64,000 bases of DNA from Methylobacterium sp. J-077 (GTDB lineage Bacteria > Pseudomonadota > Alphaproteobacteria > Rhizobiales > Beijerinckiaceae): NCBI RefSeq assembly GCF_022829365.1, contig NZ_JAKSYJ010000206.1, positions 34,006 to 98,005 of the forward strand, given 5' to 3'. Numbering within the stretch: position 1 is the stretch's first letter; each line of letters opens with the position of its first letter. Positions 7,257 to 16,555 of the stretch are shown here, piece after piece. The notes beneath the pieces are model-generated. The model was given only the letters and a program-made list of their open reading frames with translations. It did no database searches and was not told the DNA's origin. A program made the translations under genes and the position numbers.

Positions 7257-8489
7257 CTAGTCCCCGTTGCGTGCCCCGAACGCCTTGATCGCCCCGAACA
7301 GCACCCGCGCCCCGGCCTCGATATCCGGCACGCTCGCGAACTCGGCGCGGTTGTGGCTGATGCCGCCCCGGCAGCGCACGAACACCATGGCAATCGGGGC
7401 GATGGCAGCCACCGCCATGCCATCATGGCCGGCACCGCTCGGCAGGGCCAAGACGGGCAGGCCTTCGGCGGCAATGGCGTTGCGGATCAGCTCGGTCAGG
7501 CCGGGATCGCAAGGCACTGCCGCGGCCTGGTGCGTCGGTTCGATGCCGAGATCCAGCCGGCGGCTTTCCGCGATCCCCGTGCACGCCGCCCGGATGTCGG
7601 CGAGCGCGGCGAGGCGCTGGGCATCGTCGGGCGCACGCAGATCGAGGGAGAAGCGCACCGCGCCGGGAATCGTGTTCCCCACCCCGGGATCGACCTGCAT
7701 TCGGCCGACGGTGCCGACCAGATGCGCCTCGCCGCGGCAGCGCGCCTCGATGGCGAGCACGCATTCCGCGGCGCCCGCCAGGGCATCGCGCCGCTCGCTC
7801 ATGGCGACAGTGCCGGCATGGCCGGCCTCGCCGGTGAGGGTGAGGTCCAGGCGGCTGGCCCCGGAGATCGCCGTGACGACCCCCACCGGCAGGCCGGCCT
7901 TTTCGAGCATCGGCCCCTGCTCGATATGGAGTTCAAGGTAGCCCAGGATCTCATCCGGCCGGCGCGCTGCAGTGGCGGTCGCGGTGGGATCGAGCCCGTA
8001 AGCCCGCATCGCGGCCGCGACCGTGATCCCGTCCGCATCGGTCGCGCGAAGCGCCGCCGGGTCGAGACGGCCGGCGAAGGCGTTGCTCCCGGTGAGCGTG
8101 GCGGCAAAGCGCACACCCTCCTCGTCCGAAAAAGCCACCACCTCCAGGGCGTGCGGCAGGCGGACCCCATCGCGCGCCAGCGCCTCGACGCAGGCGATCC
8201 CGGTGATCACGCCGAGGGGTCCGTCGTAGCGGCCGGCGTTGCGTACCGTGTCGAGATGCGACCCGACGATCAGCGCCGGGCCGCCGGGCTCCGGCCCCTC
8301 CAGGCGGCCGATCAGGTTGCCGACGGCGTCGTGCCGCACGCTCAGGCCGGCCTCGCGCATCCAGCCGGCCACCAGGGCTTCGGCCCGCGCCTGCTCGGGG
8401 GTCAGGTAGAAGCGCGTGATCGCGCCCGGCTCGGCAGTGATCGCCGCCAGCGCGTCGAGGCGCTCCTGGATGCGCGGGGCGAAGATCAT
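7257..8489 (-). CDS. hydantoinase/carbamoylase-family amidase (M20 type), paralogue 1
   Basis: A 410-residue M20-family amidohydrolase. Metal-binding segments are visible: GSHLDTVRNAGRYDG, then the glutamate pair SDEEGVRF, the ELHIEQGPMLE motif typical of N-carbamoyl-L-amino acid hydrolase and allantoate amidohydrolase, and a final SHNRAEFA. It would hydrolyse a carbamoyl- or ureido-amide during purine, pyrimidine or hydantoin nitrogen recovery; the exact substrate cannot be read. The ATG at 8489 overlaps the stop of the upstream paralogue by ATGA, so both are made from one message. The gene ends 56 bases before the ketosynthase start on the same strand. Confidence 0.85.
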   Translation of the reverse strand: MIFAPRIQERLDALAAITAEPGAITRFYLTPEQARAEALVAGWMREAGLSVRHDAVGNLIGRLEGPEPGGPALIVGSHLDTVRNAGRYDGPLGVITGIACVEALARDGVRLPHALEVVAFSDEEGVRFAATLTGSNAFAGRLDPAALRATDADGITVAAAMRAYGLDPTATATAARRPDEILGYLELHIEQGPMLEKAGLPVGVVTAISGASRLDLTLTGEAGHAGTVAMSERRDALAGAAECVLAIEARCRGEAHLVGTVGRMQVDPGVGNTIPGAVRFSLDLRAPDDAQRLAALADIRAACTGIAESRRLDLGIEPTHQAAAVPCDPGLTELIRNAIAAEGLPVLALPSGAGHDGMAVAAIAPIAMVFVRCRGGISHNRAEFASVPDIEAGARVLFGAIKAFGARNGD

Positions 8490-9766
8490 CGCGCGGGTTC
8501 TGCCGTCCGTGGGGCGTTGGCGAGGCGGAGCACCGTCTGCAGCAGGACGTCGGCGCCGGCGGCGCAATCGCCGGGCGTGGCGGATTCCGATTCGTTGTGG
8601 CTCACGCCGTCCTTGCACGGCACGAAGATCATCGCGGTCGGCACCTTGGCCGCGAGGTTGCAGGCGTCGTGCCCGGCCCCCGAGATGATCCGGCGCCGCG
8701 GATGCCCGAGGCTCTCGGCCGCCTCGTCGACCGCGGCGACGATGGCCGGATCGAACGGCACCGGCTCCTTGCGCCAGATCCGGGTGAGCGCGATCTCCAG
8801 CCGGCGCCGCTCGGCGATCTCGGTGGCGGCCTCGTGCAGGCTTGCCTCCAGGGCGTCGAGCGTCGACGAGCGGGGATCGCGCACGTCGACCGTGAAGGCG
8901 ACGCGGCCCGGCACGACGTTGCGGGACGGCGCCAGGATCTGGGCCTCGCCGATCGTGGCAACCGCCGAGGGGGCGTGCGCCAGGGCGATCCGCTCGGCCG
9001 CGAGGGCGAACTCGGACAGAACCAGCAGCGCGTCCCGGCGCCGCGGCATCGGCGTCGTGCCGGCATGGCTCTCGAAGCCGGTGATCAGGCCGTCGAACCA
9101 CATGATGCCCTGGCCGCCCTCGACCACCCCGATGGTCTTGCCCTCGGCCTCCAGGATCGGGCCCTGCTCGATATGCAGCTCGAGGAAGGCGCCGATCGTG
9201 CGCGCGCCCACGGCTTCGTCGCCGCGATAGCCGATCGCGTCGAGGGCTTCGGCCACGGTGATCCCGGCGCCGTCGCGCTTGGCCAGGATCTCGTCCGTGG
9301 TGAACTCGCCCGCGTAGGCGGCCGAGGCCATCATGGCGGGGGCGAAGCGCGAGCCTTCCTCGTTGGTCCAGTTGATCACCATCAGGGGCGTCTCGGTCTC
9401 GATGCCTGCATCGTTCAGGCTGCGCATCACTTCGAGCCCGGCCAGGACCCCGAGCACGCCGTCGAACTTGCCGCCGGTCGGCTGCGTATCGAGATGCGAA
9501 CCGAACGCGATCGGCGCCCGGTTCATGTCGCGCCCCGGCCGCACGGCGTACTGGGTGCCGAGCGCGTCGACCGAGACCGTGAGCCCCGCGGCCTCGCAGG
9601 CCTCCCGGAACCAGTCGCGGACGCGGCCGTCCTCAGCCGACAGAGTCAGCCGGTTAATGCCGCCGGCCGGCGTGCCGCCGAACGCGGCCGTCTCCAGGAT
9701 CGTGGCCCAGAGGCGGGCGCCGTTGGCGCGCAGGTTGTCGGTCTTGCTCGGGTTGGTTTCGGCCAT
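8486..9766 (-). CDS. hydantoinase/carbamoylase-family Zn-dependent hydrolase, paralogue 2
   Basis: A 426-residue M20-family enzyme that is related to, but clearly diverged from, its downstream neighbour. The metal-site segments are GSHLDTQPTGGKFDG, NWTNEEGSRF, ELHIEQGPILEAEGK and SGAGHDACNLA, with the closing SHNESESA. The start is well set by GAGAGGA about seven bases before the ATG, so the longer upstream frame was rejected. Typical substrates in the family are N-carbamoyl amino acids, ureidoglycolate or allantoate; the two adjacent enzymes may catalyse consecutive steps. No transporter or hydantoinase ring-opening gene lies next to them in the window. Confidence 0.85.
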   Translation of the reverse strand: MAETNPSKTDNLRANGARLWATILETAAFGGTPAGGINRLTLSAEDGRVRDWFREACEAAGLTVSVDALGTQYAVRPGRDMNRAPIAFGSHLDTQPTGGKFDGVLGVLAGLEVMRSLNDAGIETETPLMVINWTNEEGSRFAPAMMASAAYAGEFTTDEILAKRDGAGITVAEALDAIGYRGDEAVGARTIGAFLELHIEQGPILEAEGKTIGVVEGGQGIMWFDGLITGFESHAGTTPMPRRRDALLVLSEFALAAERIALAHAPSAVATIGEAQILAPSRNVVPGRVAFTVDVRDPRSSTLDALEASLHEAATEIAERRRLEIALTRIWRKEPVPFDPAIVAAVDEAAESLGHPRRRIISGAGHDACNLAAKVPTAMIFVPCKDGVSHNESESATPGDCAAGADVLLQTVLRLANAPRTAEPAR

Positions 9767-9866
9767 GGCGGGTCCTCTCACGGCGCGGTGCCGTGCGACA
9801 AGCGTCGCGATCACGGTTATCGGGCGACGCGCCGGCCCGGAGCAACGGTGATGCCAGCCGGCCGGG

Positions 9867-10328
9867 TCAGACCGGCAGCCGCCGCACCGGGTTGGCGCGC
9901 AGCAGCCCTTCGCCGTCGACCTGCAGCGCGCTGGCGATCTCGCCCAGGGCGTTCGCTTCGATGCCGCTGATCCCGTCCTGATCGGCCACGTCGGCGGCGA
10001 TCAGGAAGACGTTCTCGCGCTGGCTCACCGGCCGCTCGACGATGGACGCGACATGGCGCAGATTCTCGGCGCGGCCGAGGCGGGTGCGCGCCCGAGCGAT
10101 GCCCTCGTACAGTTCCGTCTCCAGCATCAGCGCGTCGTAGCCCTTCTCCAGGACCGGATCGGCGCGCAGGCCGTGCAAGGCCGCGTCGAACTCTTCGCTC
10201 GCCACCTCGCCGTCGGCCACGATGACGTTGGCGGCGGCCGAGACTGCGGCGAGCATCAGGGCCTTGTCGCCGGCATAAGCCGTCACGGTGCGGCCGACAC
10301 GGCCGAAAATGTCGCTGATAAAGCTCAT
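9867..10328 (-). CDS. TerB-like tellurite-resistance family protein
   Basis: A 153-residue all-helical protein with the TerB pattern: ALMLAAVSAAANVIVADGEVASEEF in the first half and the matching VFLIAADVADQDGISGIEANAL in the second, each with an acidic ADG/DQDG turn that binds metal in characterised TerB domains. The start MSFISDIFGR was chosen by family similarity. Such cytoplasmic proteins are linked to tellurite or phage stress, but here there are no other ter genes around, so the role is open. Confidence 0.75.
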   Translation of the reverse strand: MSFISDIFGRVGRTVTAYAGDKALMLAAVSAAANVIVADGEVASEEFDAALHGLRADPVLEKGYDALMLETELYEGIARARTRLGRAENLRHVASIVERPVSQRENVFLIAADVADQDGISGIEANALGEIASALQVDGEGLLRANPVRRLPV

Positions 10329-10535
10329 GCCGAAAATTCGAGGCTGTCCGCCGGAGCGGGAGGGATAGCAGACCGCGGGGCGGAAGGAAGGTGCCTGGGA
10401 GCACCCGGTCAACGCGCCGCGGGTTCGGGGTTCGGGGCGGGATTTTGAATGCACCGCGATCCAGAAATCCTCCGGCAACATGCGTATGTGAGGGATATGT
10501 TCAACCGCGTCCCCAGCGCGGTCCGATGGATCCCA

Positions 10536-10564
10536 GGCCCGCTATCCCCCCCCTCAGGCGGGCC
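10536..10564 (-). terminator. GC-rich hairpin after the GCS2-type ligase gene
   Basis: GGCCCGC pairs with GCGGGCC across a C-rich loop, beginning about 10 bases past the stop of the minus-strand carboxylate-amine ligase. It has no following T-run, so intrinsic termination is uncertain. The rest of the 246-base gap up to the TerB-like gene holds nothing else I recognise. Confidence 0.3.
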
Positions 10565-10574
10565 CGGTTCCAGC

Positions 10575-11756
10575 TCAACGCCGTCGGGACGGTGCGCGGG
10601 TGGCCACAACCGCGTCTGCCGCTCCGACGGCGGTCTCTTTTACGGCGGTCTCCTGGGCGAGATGGTCCACCACCGCCGAAAGCGCCTCGCGTTCCCGGGC
10701 GCCGCGCTTGCGCGCCGCCGCGAAGACCGCGACCTGACGGTCGGCGCTCGACCCTTCCGACACGATGATCCGGGCCCGCGTGCAGGTCTTAACGCAGTCG
10801 AGAGCCTCGGCATCCTCCGCCGTCTCGGCGAGAAGGGTCTCGACCATCTCGGCCATGGGCAGCGCCTGCGCCCGGGCCTCGTCGATCAGCGTGGCCTGGA
10901 CGCCGTCACGCTCCGCGCGCCACAGGTTCTCCCGGATGAAGCCCCGGGACGCGGCGGTCATCCCGGCATTGAGGGTCTGGTCCCGGACAACCCGGCGCAC
11001 CAGGCACCGGAATAGGGAAGCGATGCAGAGGGCGTCGTCCAGGCGCGTGCAGCTGTCGGCCACGCGCAATTCCAGCGTCGGGTATTTCAGCGATGGGCGC
11101 AGCTGCCACCAGAGGAAGCTCGCATCCGCGATGGCGCCGCTCCGGGTCATCACGTCCACGTAGTGGGCATAGACGGCCGGGTCGGCGAAAAGCTCGGGCA
11201 GGCCGGTGCGCGGCAGCTCGGCGTAGGCGCGGGTCCGGTAGCCGGCCATGCCGGTCCGTTCGCCCTGCCAGAACGGCGACGAGGTCGAGAGCGCCAGCAG
11301 CACCGGCAGAAACGGCAGCAGCCGCCCCATCAGGTCGATACGGGCGTCGGGATCCGGCACTTCGACATGGACGTGCAGCCCGCAGACGAGGTTGCGCTGC
11401 CCGACCATGCGCAGGTCGGTCATGATGCCGTGGTAGCGTGCCTTGTCGGTGGCGCTCTGGTCGCGCCATCGTGCGGTCGGATGCGTCCCGGCGGCGAAGG
11501 GCAGGATACCGCGCTCGGCACCGATCTCGGACAAGCGGCGGCGCAGGTCCGCCAGATGCGCCCGCGCTTCGGCGCTGTCTGCGGTCGGGGGCGATGCGAT
11601 CTCGATCTGGCACTGGAGCTGCTCGCGCTCGGCCGTATCGAGCCGGGCCTTCACGGTGGCGTGGAACGCTTTCAGCCGGGCGCGCGGCGAGCCGCGGGTG
11701 CGGGCATCGGCCAGAAAGAATTCTTCCTCGATCCCGAATCGGTAGGCGTGGGCCAT
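10575..11756 (-). CDS. glutamate--cysteine ligase family 2 (YbdK-type carboxylate-amine ligase)
   Basis: A 393-residue member of the GCS2 family. The opening RFGIEEEFFLAD is the ATP/glutamate-binding signature, followed by QCQIEIASPP, GTHPTARW and CGLHVHVEVPDPDARIDLM, all characteristic. E. coli YbdK has weak gamma-glutamylcysteine ligase activity; the physiological substrate of these proteins is usually unknown. The C-terminus has a less conserved charged tail ending in basic residues. The gene is transcribed alone: the CHAD gene upstream lies 148 bases away on the same strand and a hairpin follows the stop. Confidence 0.85.
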   Translation of the reverse strand: MAHAYRFGIEEEFFLADARTRGSPRARLKAFHATVKARLDTAEREQLQCQIEIASPPTADSAEARAHLADLRRRLSEIGAERGILPFAAGTHPTARWRDQSATDKARYHGIMTDLRMVGQRNLVCGLHVHVEVPDPDARIDLMGRLLPFLPVLLALSTSSPFWQGERTGMAGYRTRAYAELPRTGLPELFADPAVYAHYVDVMTRSGAIADASFLWWQLRPSLKYPTLELRVADSCTRLDDALCIASLFRCLVRRVVRDQTLNAGMTAASRGFIRENLWRAERDGVQATLIDEARAQALPMAEMVETLLAETAEDAEALDCVKTCTRARIIVSEGSSADRQVAVFAAARKRGAREREALSAVVDHLAQETAVKETAVGAADAVVATRAPSRRR

Positions 11757-11903
11757 CCGCGCTCCTCGCCGTCTCTTGCCCGAAGGCCGGCCTCTCGGCC
11801 GCGTTCCGGGTCGAGGGCGCTTCGCGAGATCCGTGCCGAATCGCGTCGCGACCGGGCGCGGATCTGGCTTTTCAGTCCGGAGCCGCGCGCTCCGAAGAAG
11901 ACC

Positions 11904-13418
11904 TCAGCGCCAGAATGGCTTGACGTCGAGCAGTTCGGCCCGTGCCTCCGCGGCCGCGATCAGCAGCTCCCGGGTGCCCTCGTCGTCCGGACCGGGCATC
12001 GGTGGGCCGCCCAGGCTCTCCATCATCGATCGCGCCGTCTCGAGGTCGTTCAGCGTGCCCAGGTGATCCTGCAGATCCGAGAGCGAAGCGCCGAACTTGT
12101 CCTGACGGCGACGAGCCTTCTTCTTGGTGTACAGCCCGGCGAAGAATTCTGCGCCGTAGCGAAGCTTCTTCGCCGCGATCCGCGCCCGGTGGCGGGTATG
12201 CGGATCGAGTTTCTTCAGGCCGCGGCCGCGCTTCTTCAGGCGCTCGCGGGCGCGATCCAAGACCTGCGCCGCGAAGGCGGGACCATCTTCGGCGGCGGCA
12301 TCCTGAGCCGCCCAGGCCCCGGCTTCGACCCAGCCGGCGAAGTCGATGATCAGCCCGCGCCATTGCGGGCTTTCCAGGATCGCCAGCACCGCGTCGTAGG
12401 CTTTCGCGCGCTCGGCCTCGGCCAGTTCGCGAACGGCGGTGAGGTCGGCGTCGTCCGGGCGGTCCTTGACGAGGTTCGGCAGGGTCTGCCCGAGGAACAC
12501 GTCGAGGTTGCGGGCGTGGCCGAAGGGTTCGGTGACGCGCTTGATCTCGTCGCCGAAGCTGACCGCCCGCGGATCCGCGTCCAGGATCGGAGCGAACAGC
12601 GACAGCGCCGAGCGCAGCCGCCGCAGCGACACGCGCATCTGGTGCAGCGCCTCCGGCGCATGGCTCGCCAGGAACACGGTTTCGTTGAGGTGCAGATGGC
12701 GCAGGCAGGCAAGGGCCACCAGGCCGAAGACGTCTCCGGCGCTCGCGCCCTCGGGCAGCTCGATCGGCTCGGCTTTGACCACCGATGGTCCGGTCCCGTC
12801 CACCAGGGCGTAGCCGCGGGCACTCTTGGCGGTCGCGCTCAAGCGCAGCGGCACGGTCTCGGCGAGCGTCTGCGCCAGGGCGAACAGGTCGGCGGCCGTG
12901 CCCTCCGCGAGTTCCAGCTCAAGCTCGCAGAACGGCGTATCGCCGGCCGGGCTCTCGACCCGTCCCTCGTCGAGGGTGACGAGGATCCGCGATGCGCCCT
13001 GTTCCACCGGGACCACCCGGCGCGTGATCACGGTGGAGAACAGCTTTTCCAGGGGCGCGCCCGCCTTGCGCAGAACCTTGTCCGCCGCCGTTTCGGCCCA
13101 GGCCGCCGGATCCGGCGACTCGCCCGCGATCTCGGTCTCCCACTCGGCCCGGTCGAACAGGCCGATTCCGCCCTTGCCGGCCTTCACGGTCTGGATGTGC
13201 CGACCGCCCTGGGCTCGGACCCGCAGGGTCAGCCCGGCCGCGCGCAAATCCTGATTCGGTGTGTCGTAATAGGTGGTGACGAGGAGTTCGGGCTTGGAGC
13301 TGTCCGCTCCCTGAAGCCGCGGGTGTGCCGCGAGTGCCGTCAGATCGGGGCCCGCGCAGTCGAGCTTCAGCTCGATCTCACGGGGGGCTGCCACGGCGTG
13401 GCTATCGGTCTCGCTCAT
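11904..13418 (-). CDS. CYTH and CHAD domain protein
   Basis: A 504-residue fusion. The CYTH (inorganic triphosphatase-like) domain fills roughly residues 10-210 and shows the ExExK motif as EIELKLD plus DTPNQDLRAAGLTLRVR and alternating charged strands. The CHAD domain (about residues 230-490) is helical and rich in conserved His and Arg (HQMRVSLRRLRSALSLF, HARNLDVFL, KKLRYGAEFF), a pattern that binds polyphosphate. An SD AGAGGA stands directly before the ATG at 13418, so the upstream extension was not used. Such proteins associate with polyphosphate granules or hydrolyse triphosphate; which applies here cannot be told. A polyphosphate kinase gene lies 37 kb away in the window. Confidence 0.9.
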   Translation of the reverse strand: MSETDSHAVAAPREIELKLDCAGPDLTALAAHPRLQGADSSKPELLVTTYYDTPNQDLRAAGLTLRVRAQGGRHIQTVKAGKGGIGLFDRAEWETEIAGESPDPAAWAETAADKVLRKAGAPLEKLFSTVITRRVVPVEQGASRILVTLDEGRVESPAGDTPFCELELELAEGTAADLFALAQTLAETVPLRLSATAKSARGYALVDGTGPSVVKAEPIELPEGASAGDVFGLVALACLRHLHLNETVFLASHAPEALHQMRVSLRRLRSALSLFAPILDADPRAVSFGDEIKRVTEPFGHARNLDVFLGQTLPNLVKDRPDDADLTAVRELAEAERAKAYDAVLAILESPQWRGLIIDFAGWVEAGAWAAQDAAAEDGPAFAAQVLDRARERLKKRGRGLKKLDPHTRHRARIAAKKLRYGAEFFAGLYTKKKARRRQDKFGASLSDLQDHLGTLNDLETARSMMESLGGPPMPGPDDEGTRELLIAAAEARAELLDVKPFWR

Positions 13419-13853
13419 GCTCTCCTCTTCAGAAACGTCCGGTTCATAACTCGGCTGGGCGCCCGCCGGGTTGCATCCGAGCGTCTTGAAAGACGGTCTA
13501 GGGCCGATCCCCGCGGCGATGCAATCGGGACTGGCTCTAAGTCCTTGATACAACCCGCACGGTTGCCGCCGAACCGATCGCGACTGCGACGGCGCACGCC
13601 CCAGGACGCCGCAATCGGAAGCGACAGGAACGCAAGACCTTGTCGACACGTCATACGGCGGCAGCCGACTGGCCCGTAGCCTGCGTAAAGAGTCGCGTCA
13701 CATTTCCACTTTCCCAATCCGGGATGCCGTGGCAAGACCGATTGTCCACAATTCATCTGCCTCCTGCGCCCCGGCCCCGACCGCTCGGCGGCGATCCGCA
13801 CGACGCCGTGCCAGCGAGACGGAATCCCTAGCTGAGAATGCGGTGCGCCCAGC
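13419..13853 (+). other. intergenic region between the CHAD and selB genes
   Basis: About 435 bases between two divergent genes. It should hold both promoters. I see no consensus promoter that I would defend, no tRNA-like cloverleaf (so no selC here), and no repeat. Frames inside it are short. Confidence 0.4.
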
Positions 13854-15800
13854 GTGGACGGTTGCGCCGCGGAGATCGTCGGGTCGGTGGCTCCCTTGAA
13901 GACACTTCTGGTCGGTGTGATCGGGCATGTGGACCATGGCAAGACGGCCTTGGTCCGGGCGCTCACGGGAGTCGAGACCGACAGGCTTAAGGAGGAGCGG
14001 GACCGCGGCGTCTCGATCGTCCCGGGGTTCGCGCTGCTGACCTCCGAGCAGGGTGAGATCGATCTGGTCGACCTGCCCGGCCACGAGCGCTTCGTCCGCG
14101 CCATGATTTCCGGCGCCACCGGCATGCGCGCCGTCCTGCTGGCGGTCGACGCCAACGAAGGCATCAAGCCGCAGACGGTCGAGCACCTCGAGATCGCACG
14201 GCTGATCGGCGTCCGCCGCGGCGTGCTGGCGCTGACCAAGGCGGATCTGGCAACGCCCGAAACGATCGCCGCGCGCGCCGCCGAGATCACCGCCGCCGCG
14301 TCGCGCGCCGGGATCGCCGCGGGGCCGGTGATCGCCACCTCCACGCTCACCGGCGCCGGTGTCCCGGATCTCGCGCGCGCTCTCTCCGCGTTGCTGGCCG
14401 ATGCGGAACCCGGAACCGACGACGGCTTCCCGTACCTGCCGGTGGACCGGGTCTTCACCCGGCCGGGTTTCGGCACGGTGGTCACCGGGACCCTGCGGCG
14501 CGGTCCGCTGGCGGTCGGCGACACCCTGGAGATCGTCCCCGGCGGCCGCAGCGCGGTGGTGCGCAGCCTGCAGATCCACGGCCGCCCGGTCGCGCGCGCC
14601 GAGCCGGGACGCCGGACCGCCGTGGCCCTGCGCGGCGTCGGCCTCGACGAGATCGCCCGCGGCGACGCGCTCACGGGACCCGGCTTGTTGGCGCCGTCGC
14701 AATGGCTCGATGTCGTGCTGACCGCAGCGGCCAGCGCCGGGTCCCCCCTGGCCGGCGGCAGCGCCTGCCGGCTGCTGTTCGGCACCACCGAGGTCGAGGC
14801 TCGCCTGCGTCTGCTCGATCGCGATGTCCTGGAACCGGGCGCGACCGCGCCGGCACAGTTGCACCTCGCCGAGCCGGTCACTGTGCCCGCCCGCGAGCCC
14901 TTCGTGCTCCGGCTCGACTCCCCGGCCGAGACCGTGGCCGGCGGCCGCGTCCTCGACCCGGTCAGCCGCCGCAGGCGGCGGCACGATGCACGCGTGCTGG
15001 CCGACTTCATCGCCTTGACGAGCGGGAGGCCGACGGACGCCATGGCGGTCCGCCTGTCGCAGGCCGCTGCAGCCGGGGCGACGCTGCCGGATCTCGCCCG
15101 CGCGGCCGGCACCGGAACCGAGCGCGCCCAGCAGATGCTCGCCGCCTCCGGCGCCCGCGAGATCGGCGACCGCTATATCGGCGCCCCGGCCTTCGCGGCG
15201 CTGCGCACCGGCGCCCTGGCGGCGCTGACCGCGCATCACCGCGACAACCCGATGGAGCACGGCATCGCGGTGGAGCGTCTGGCCAAGCTGCTGTCGCTGC
15301 CGGAAGCCCTGACCGGCCTGGTCCTGCGCGACCTCGCGGGCACGGGCGGCACGGTCCAGACCGGCGCGCTCTGGCGCCGGTCCGATTTCGATCCGGCCCG
15401 CAACGAGAGCGAGACCGCGCGCAAGCTCGAGCAGTTGTTTCGCCGGGCCGGCCTCACCCCTCCCGACGAGGCCGAGGCGGTCGGCCGCGACGTCCGCCGA
15501 CGCGAAGCACTGACCTATTTGGTGGGCGCCGGCACGGTGATCCGCGCGATCGACCGGGTGCAGCGCCGGGCGGTGCTGTTCCACCGCGAGGCCGTGGCGG
15601 TCGCCCGGACGCGCCTCGCGGAAGCCTTCCCCAACGCCACCACGCCGGAGACAGGCTTTCTGGCCCGGGAGGCCGGTGCCGCGTTGGGGATCTCGCGCAA
15701 ATTCTCGATCCCGCTCCTGGAGCATCTCGACGCCGTCGGCTTCAGCCGCCGGACCGGGGACCGCCGGGTGATCGTGGCGCTGGAAGGCGCCAGACACTGA
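13854..15800 (+). CDS. selB: selenocysteine-specific elongation factor SelB
   Basis: A 648-residue protein with an EF-Tu-like G domain at the start (GVIGHVDHGKT, then VDLPGHERF and LTKADL) followed by beta-barrel domains and winged-helix repeats in the C-terminal third, the length and layout of SelB. It carries selenocysteinyl-tRNA to the ribosome and binds the SECIS hairpin in the mRNA through the C-terminal helices. The ATG at 13854 gives 14 residues before the GTPase domain; a GTG at 13887 or TTG at 13896 could be the real start. No selA, selD or tRNA-Sec was found in the window, so those must be elsewhere if the pathway works. Confidence 0.9.
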   Translation: MDGCAAEIVGSVAPLKTLLVGVIGHVDHGKTALVRALTGVETDRLKEERDRGVSIVPGFALLTSEQGEIDLVDLPGHERFVRAMISGATGMRAVLLAVDANEGIKPQTVEHLEIARLIGVRRGVLALTKADLATPETIAARAAEITAAASRAGIAAGPVIATSTLTGAGVPDLARALSALLADAEPGTDDGFPYLPVDRVFTRPGFGTVVTGTLRRGPLAVGDTLEIVPGGRSAVVRSLQIHGRPVARAEPGRRTAVALRGVGLDEIARGDALTGPGLLAPSQWLDVVLTAAASAGSPLAGGSACRLLFGTTEVEARLRLLDRDVLEPGATAPAQLHLAEPVTVPAREPFVLRLDSPAETVAGGRVLDPVSRRRRRHDARVLADFIALTSGRPTDAMAVRLSQAAAAGATLPDLARAAGTGTERAQQMLAASGAREIGDRYIGAPAFAALRTGALAALTAHHRDNPMEHGIAVERLAKLLSLPEALTGLVLRDLAGTGGTVQTGALWRRSDFDPARNESETARKLEQLFRRAGLTPPDEAEAVGRDVRRREALTYLVGAGTVIRAIDRVQRRAVLFHREAVAVARTRLAEAFPNATTPETGFLAREAGAALGISRKFSIPLLEHLDAVGFSRRTGDRRVIVALEGARH

Positions 15801-15825
15801 GTGTCCGGCACCGCTCGCGCCGGAG

Positions 15826-16125
15826 CTAGAAGCCCTCGCCCAGCCAATCGTCGGTGCCGGGCTCGTAGCAGGTATAGCCGATCAGGCAGTTCGAGTTGTC
15901 GCGGGTCGGTCGGAAGGCCCGCCGGGCGATCTCGGTGACTTCGCAGAACGACCGGTCCCGAACGAAGCGGTCATAGGTCTGGCCACCGGTCCCGAGGACC
16001 AGGGCGCCGCTTGTCTGAATCAGCCTCACCGTCTGCTGGCAGGTCATCGCGGTGCTCGACGGGCGCGTCTGCGCGACGGCGGGCGCCGCGATCACCATGA
16101 GAGCCGTGGCGATCCGGAAGTTCAT
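15826..16125 (-). CDS. small secreted cysteine-containing protein, unrecognised
   Basis: A 99-residue protein with a clear signal peptide (MNFRIATALMVIAAPAVAQ). The mature part has four cysteines (TCQQTV, SFCEVTE, SNCLIGYTCYEPG) and a segment GALVLGTGGQTYDRFVRD that I recall seeing in uncharacterised small exported proteins of Hyphomicrobiales. The cysteine spacing suggests two disulfides in the periplasm. Function is unknown. It ends just past the end of selB and is convergent with it. Confidence 0.65.
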   Translation of the reverse strand: MNFRIATALMVIAAPAVAQTRPSSTAMTCQQTVRLIQTSGALVLGTGGQTYDRFVRDRSFCEVTEIARRAFRPTRDNSNCLIGYTCYEPGTDDWLGEGF

Positions 16126-16276
16126 CTGTGTGCCTGGTTCGAAGCGATCGTGTCGGAGGACAACGCCGCCGGGGCGGGGATCCTCGCTGTGTCGGTTCGA
16201 CACGGATACACGCACGCCAAGCGATCCGGTCCGGGCGGATCGTCCCGCAATCACCCAGCGCTCCGATCCGAAAAAA

Positions 16277-16555
16277 TCACTCCTCGAACGCCTCGACATG
16301 CACGGTGCCCGGAACCTGGCGGCGGGCGGCCTCCTCGATCCGGGCGAGCTGCGCCTCCGCCCGTCCGCAGGGGAAGCCGTAGCGCGCGCGCACCTTCTCG
16401 CTGGCGCTGCCGAGCGCGAGGCGGGTCAGCGCCAGAAACTCGTCGAGCGCGTAATCCTGGCCGACGGCGAGGTGGTCCTTGATCACCAGGGTCGGCGAGT
16501 AGCAGGCGTCGCGGCTGCCATCGGGCCAGCGGATGTGGAAGCGCATCTCAGGCAT
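16277..16555 (-). CDS. MSMEG_0570-family nitrogen starvation response protein
   Basis: A 92-residue protein beginning MPEMRFHIRWPDGSRDACYSP, which matches the MSMEG_0570 family (known as part of a nitrilase/radical SAM cluster induced by nitrogen starvation in Mycobacterium smegmatis). The ending EEAARRQVPGTVHVEAFEE is also typical in style. It overlaps the upstream glycosyltransferase by 8 bases, so both come from one message. The molecular function of the family is unknown. Family assignment is from remembered sequence features, not a search. Confidence 0.75.
   Translation of the reverse strand: MPEMRFHIRWPDGSRDACYSPTLVIKDHLAVGQDYALDEFLALTRLALGSASEKVRARYGFPCGRAEAQLARIEEAARRQVPGTVHVEAFEE

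Noticed and set aside
11163..13679. An 838-codon open frame on the plus strand
   Set aside because: It is antisense to the GCS2-type ligase and CYTH-CHAD genes, which have clear motifs and a good SD; its product is low in recognisable pattern.
13698..15797. A 699-codon open frame on the minus strand over selB
   Set aside because: Antisense to a gene with all SelB motifs.
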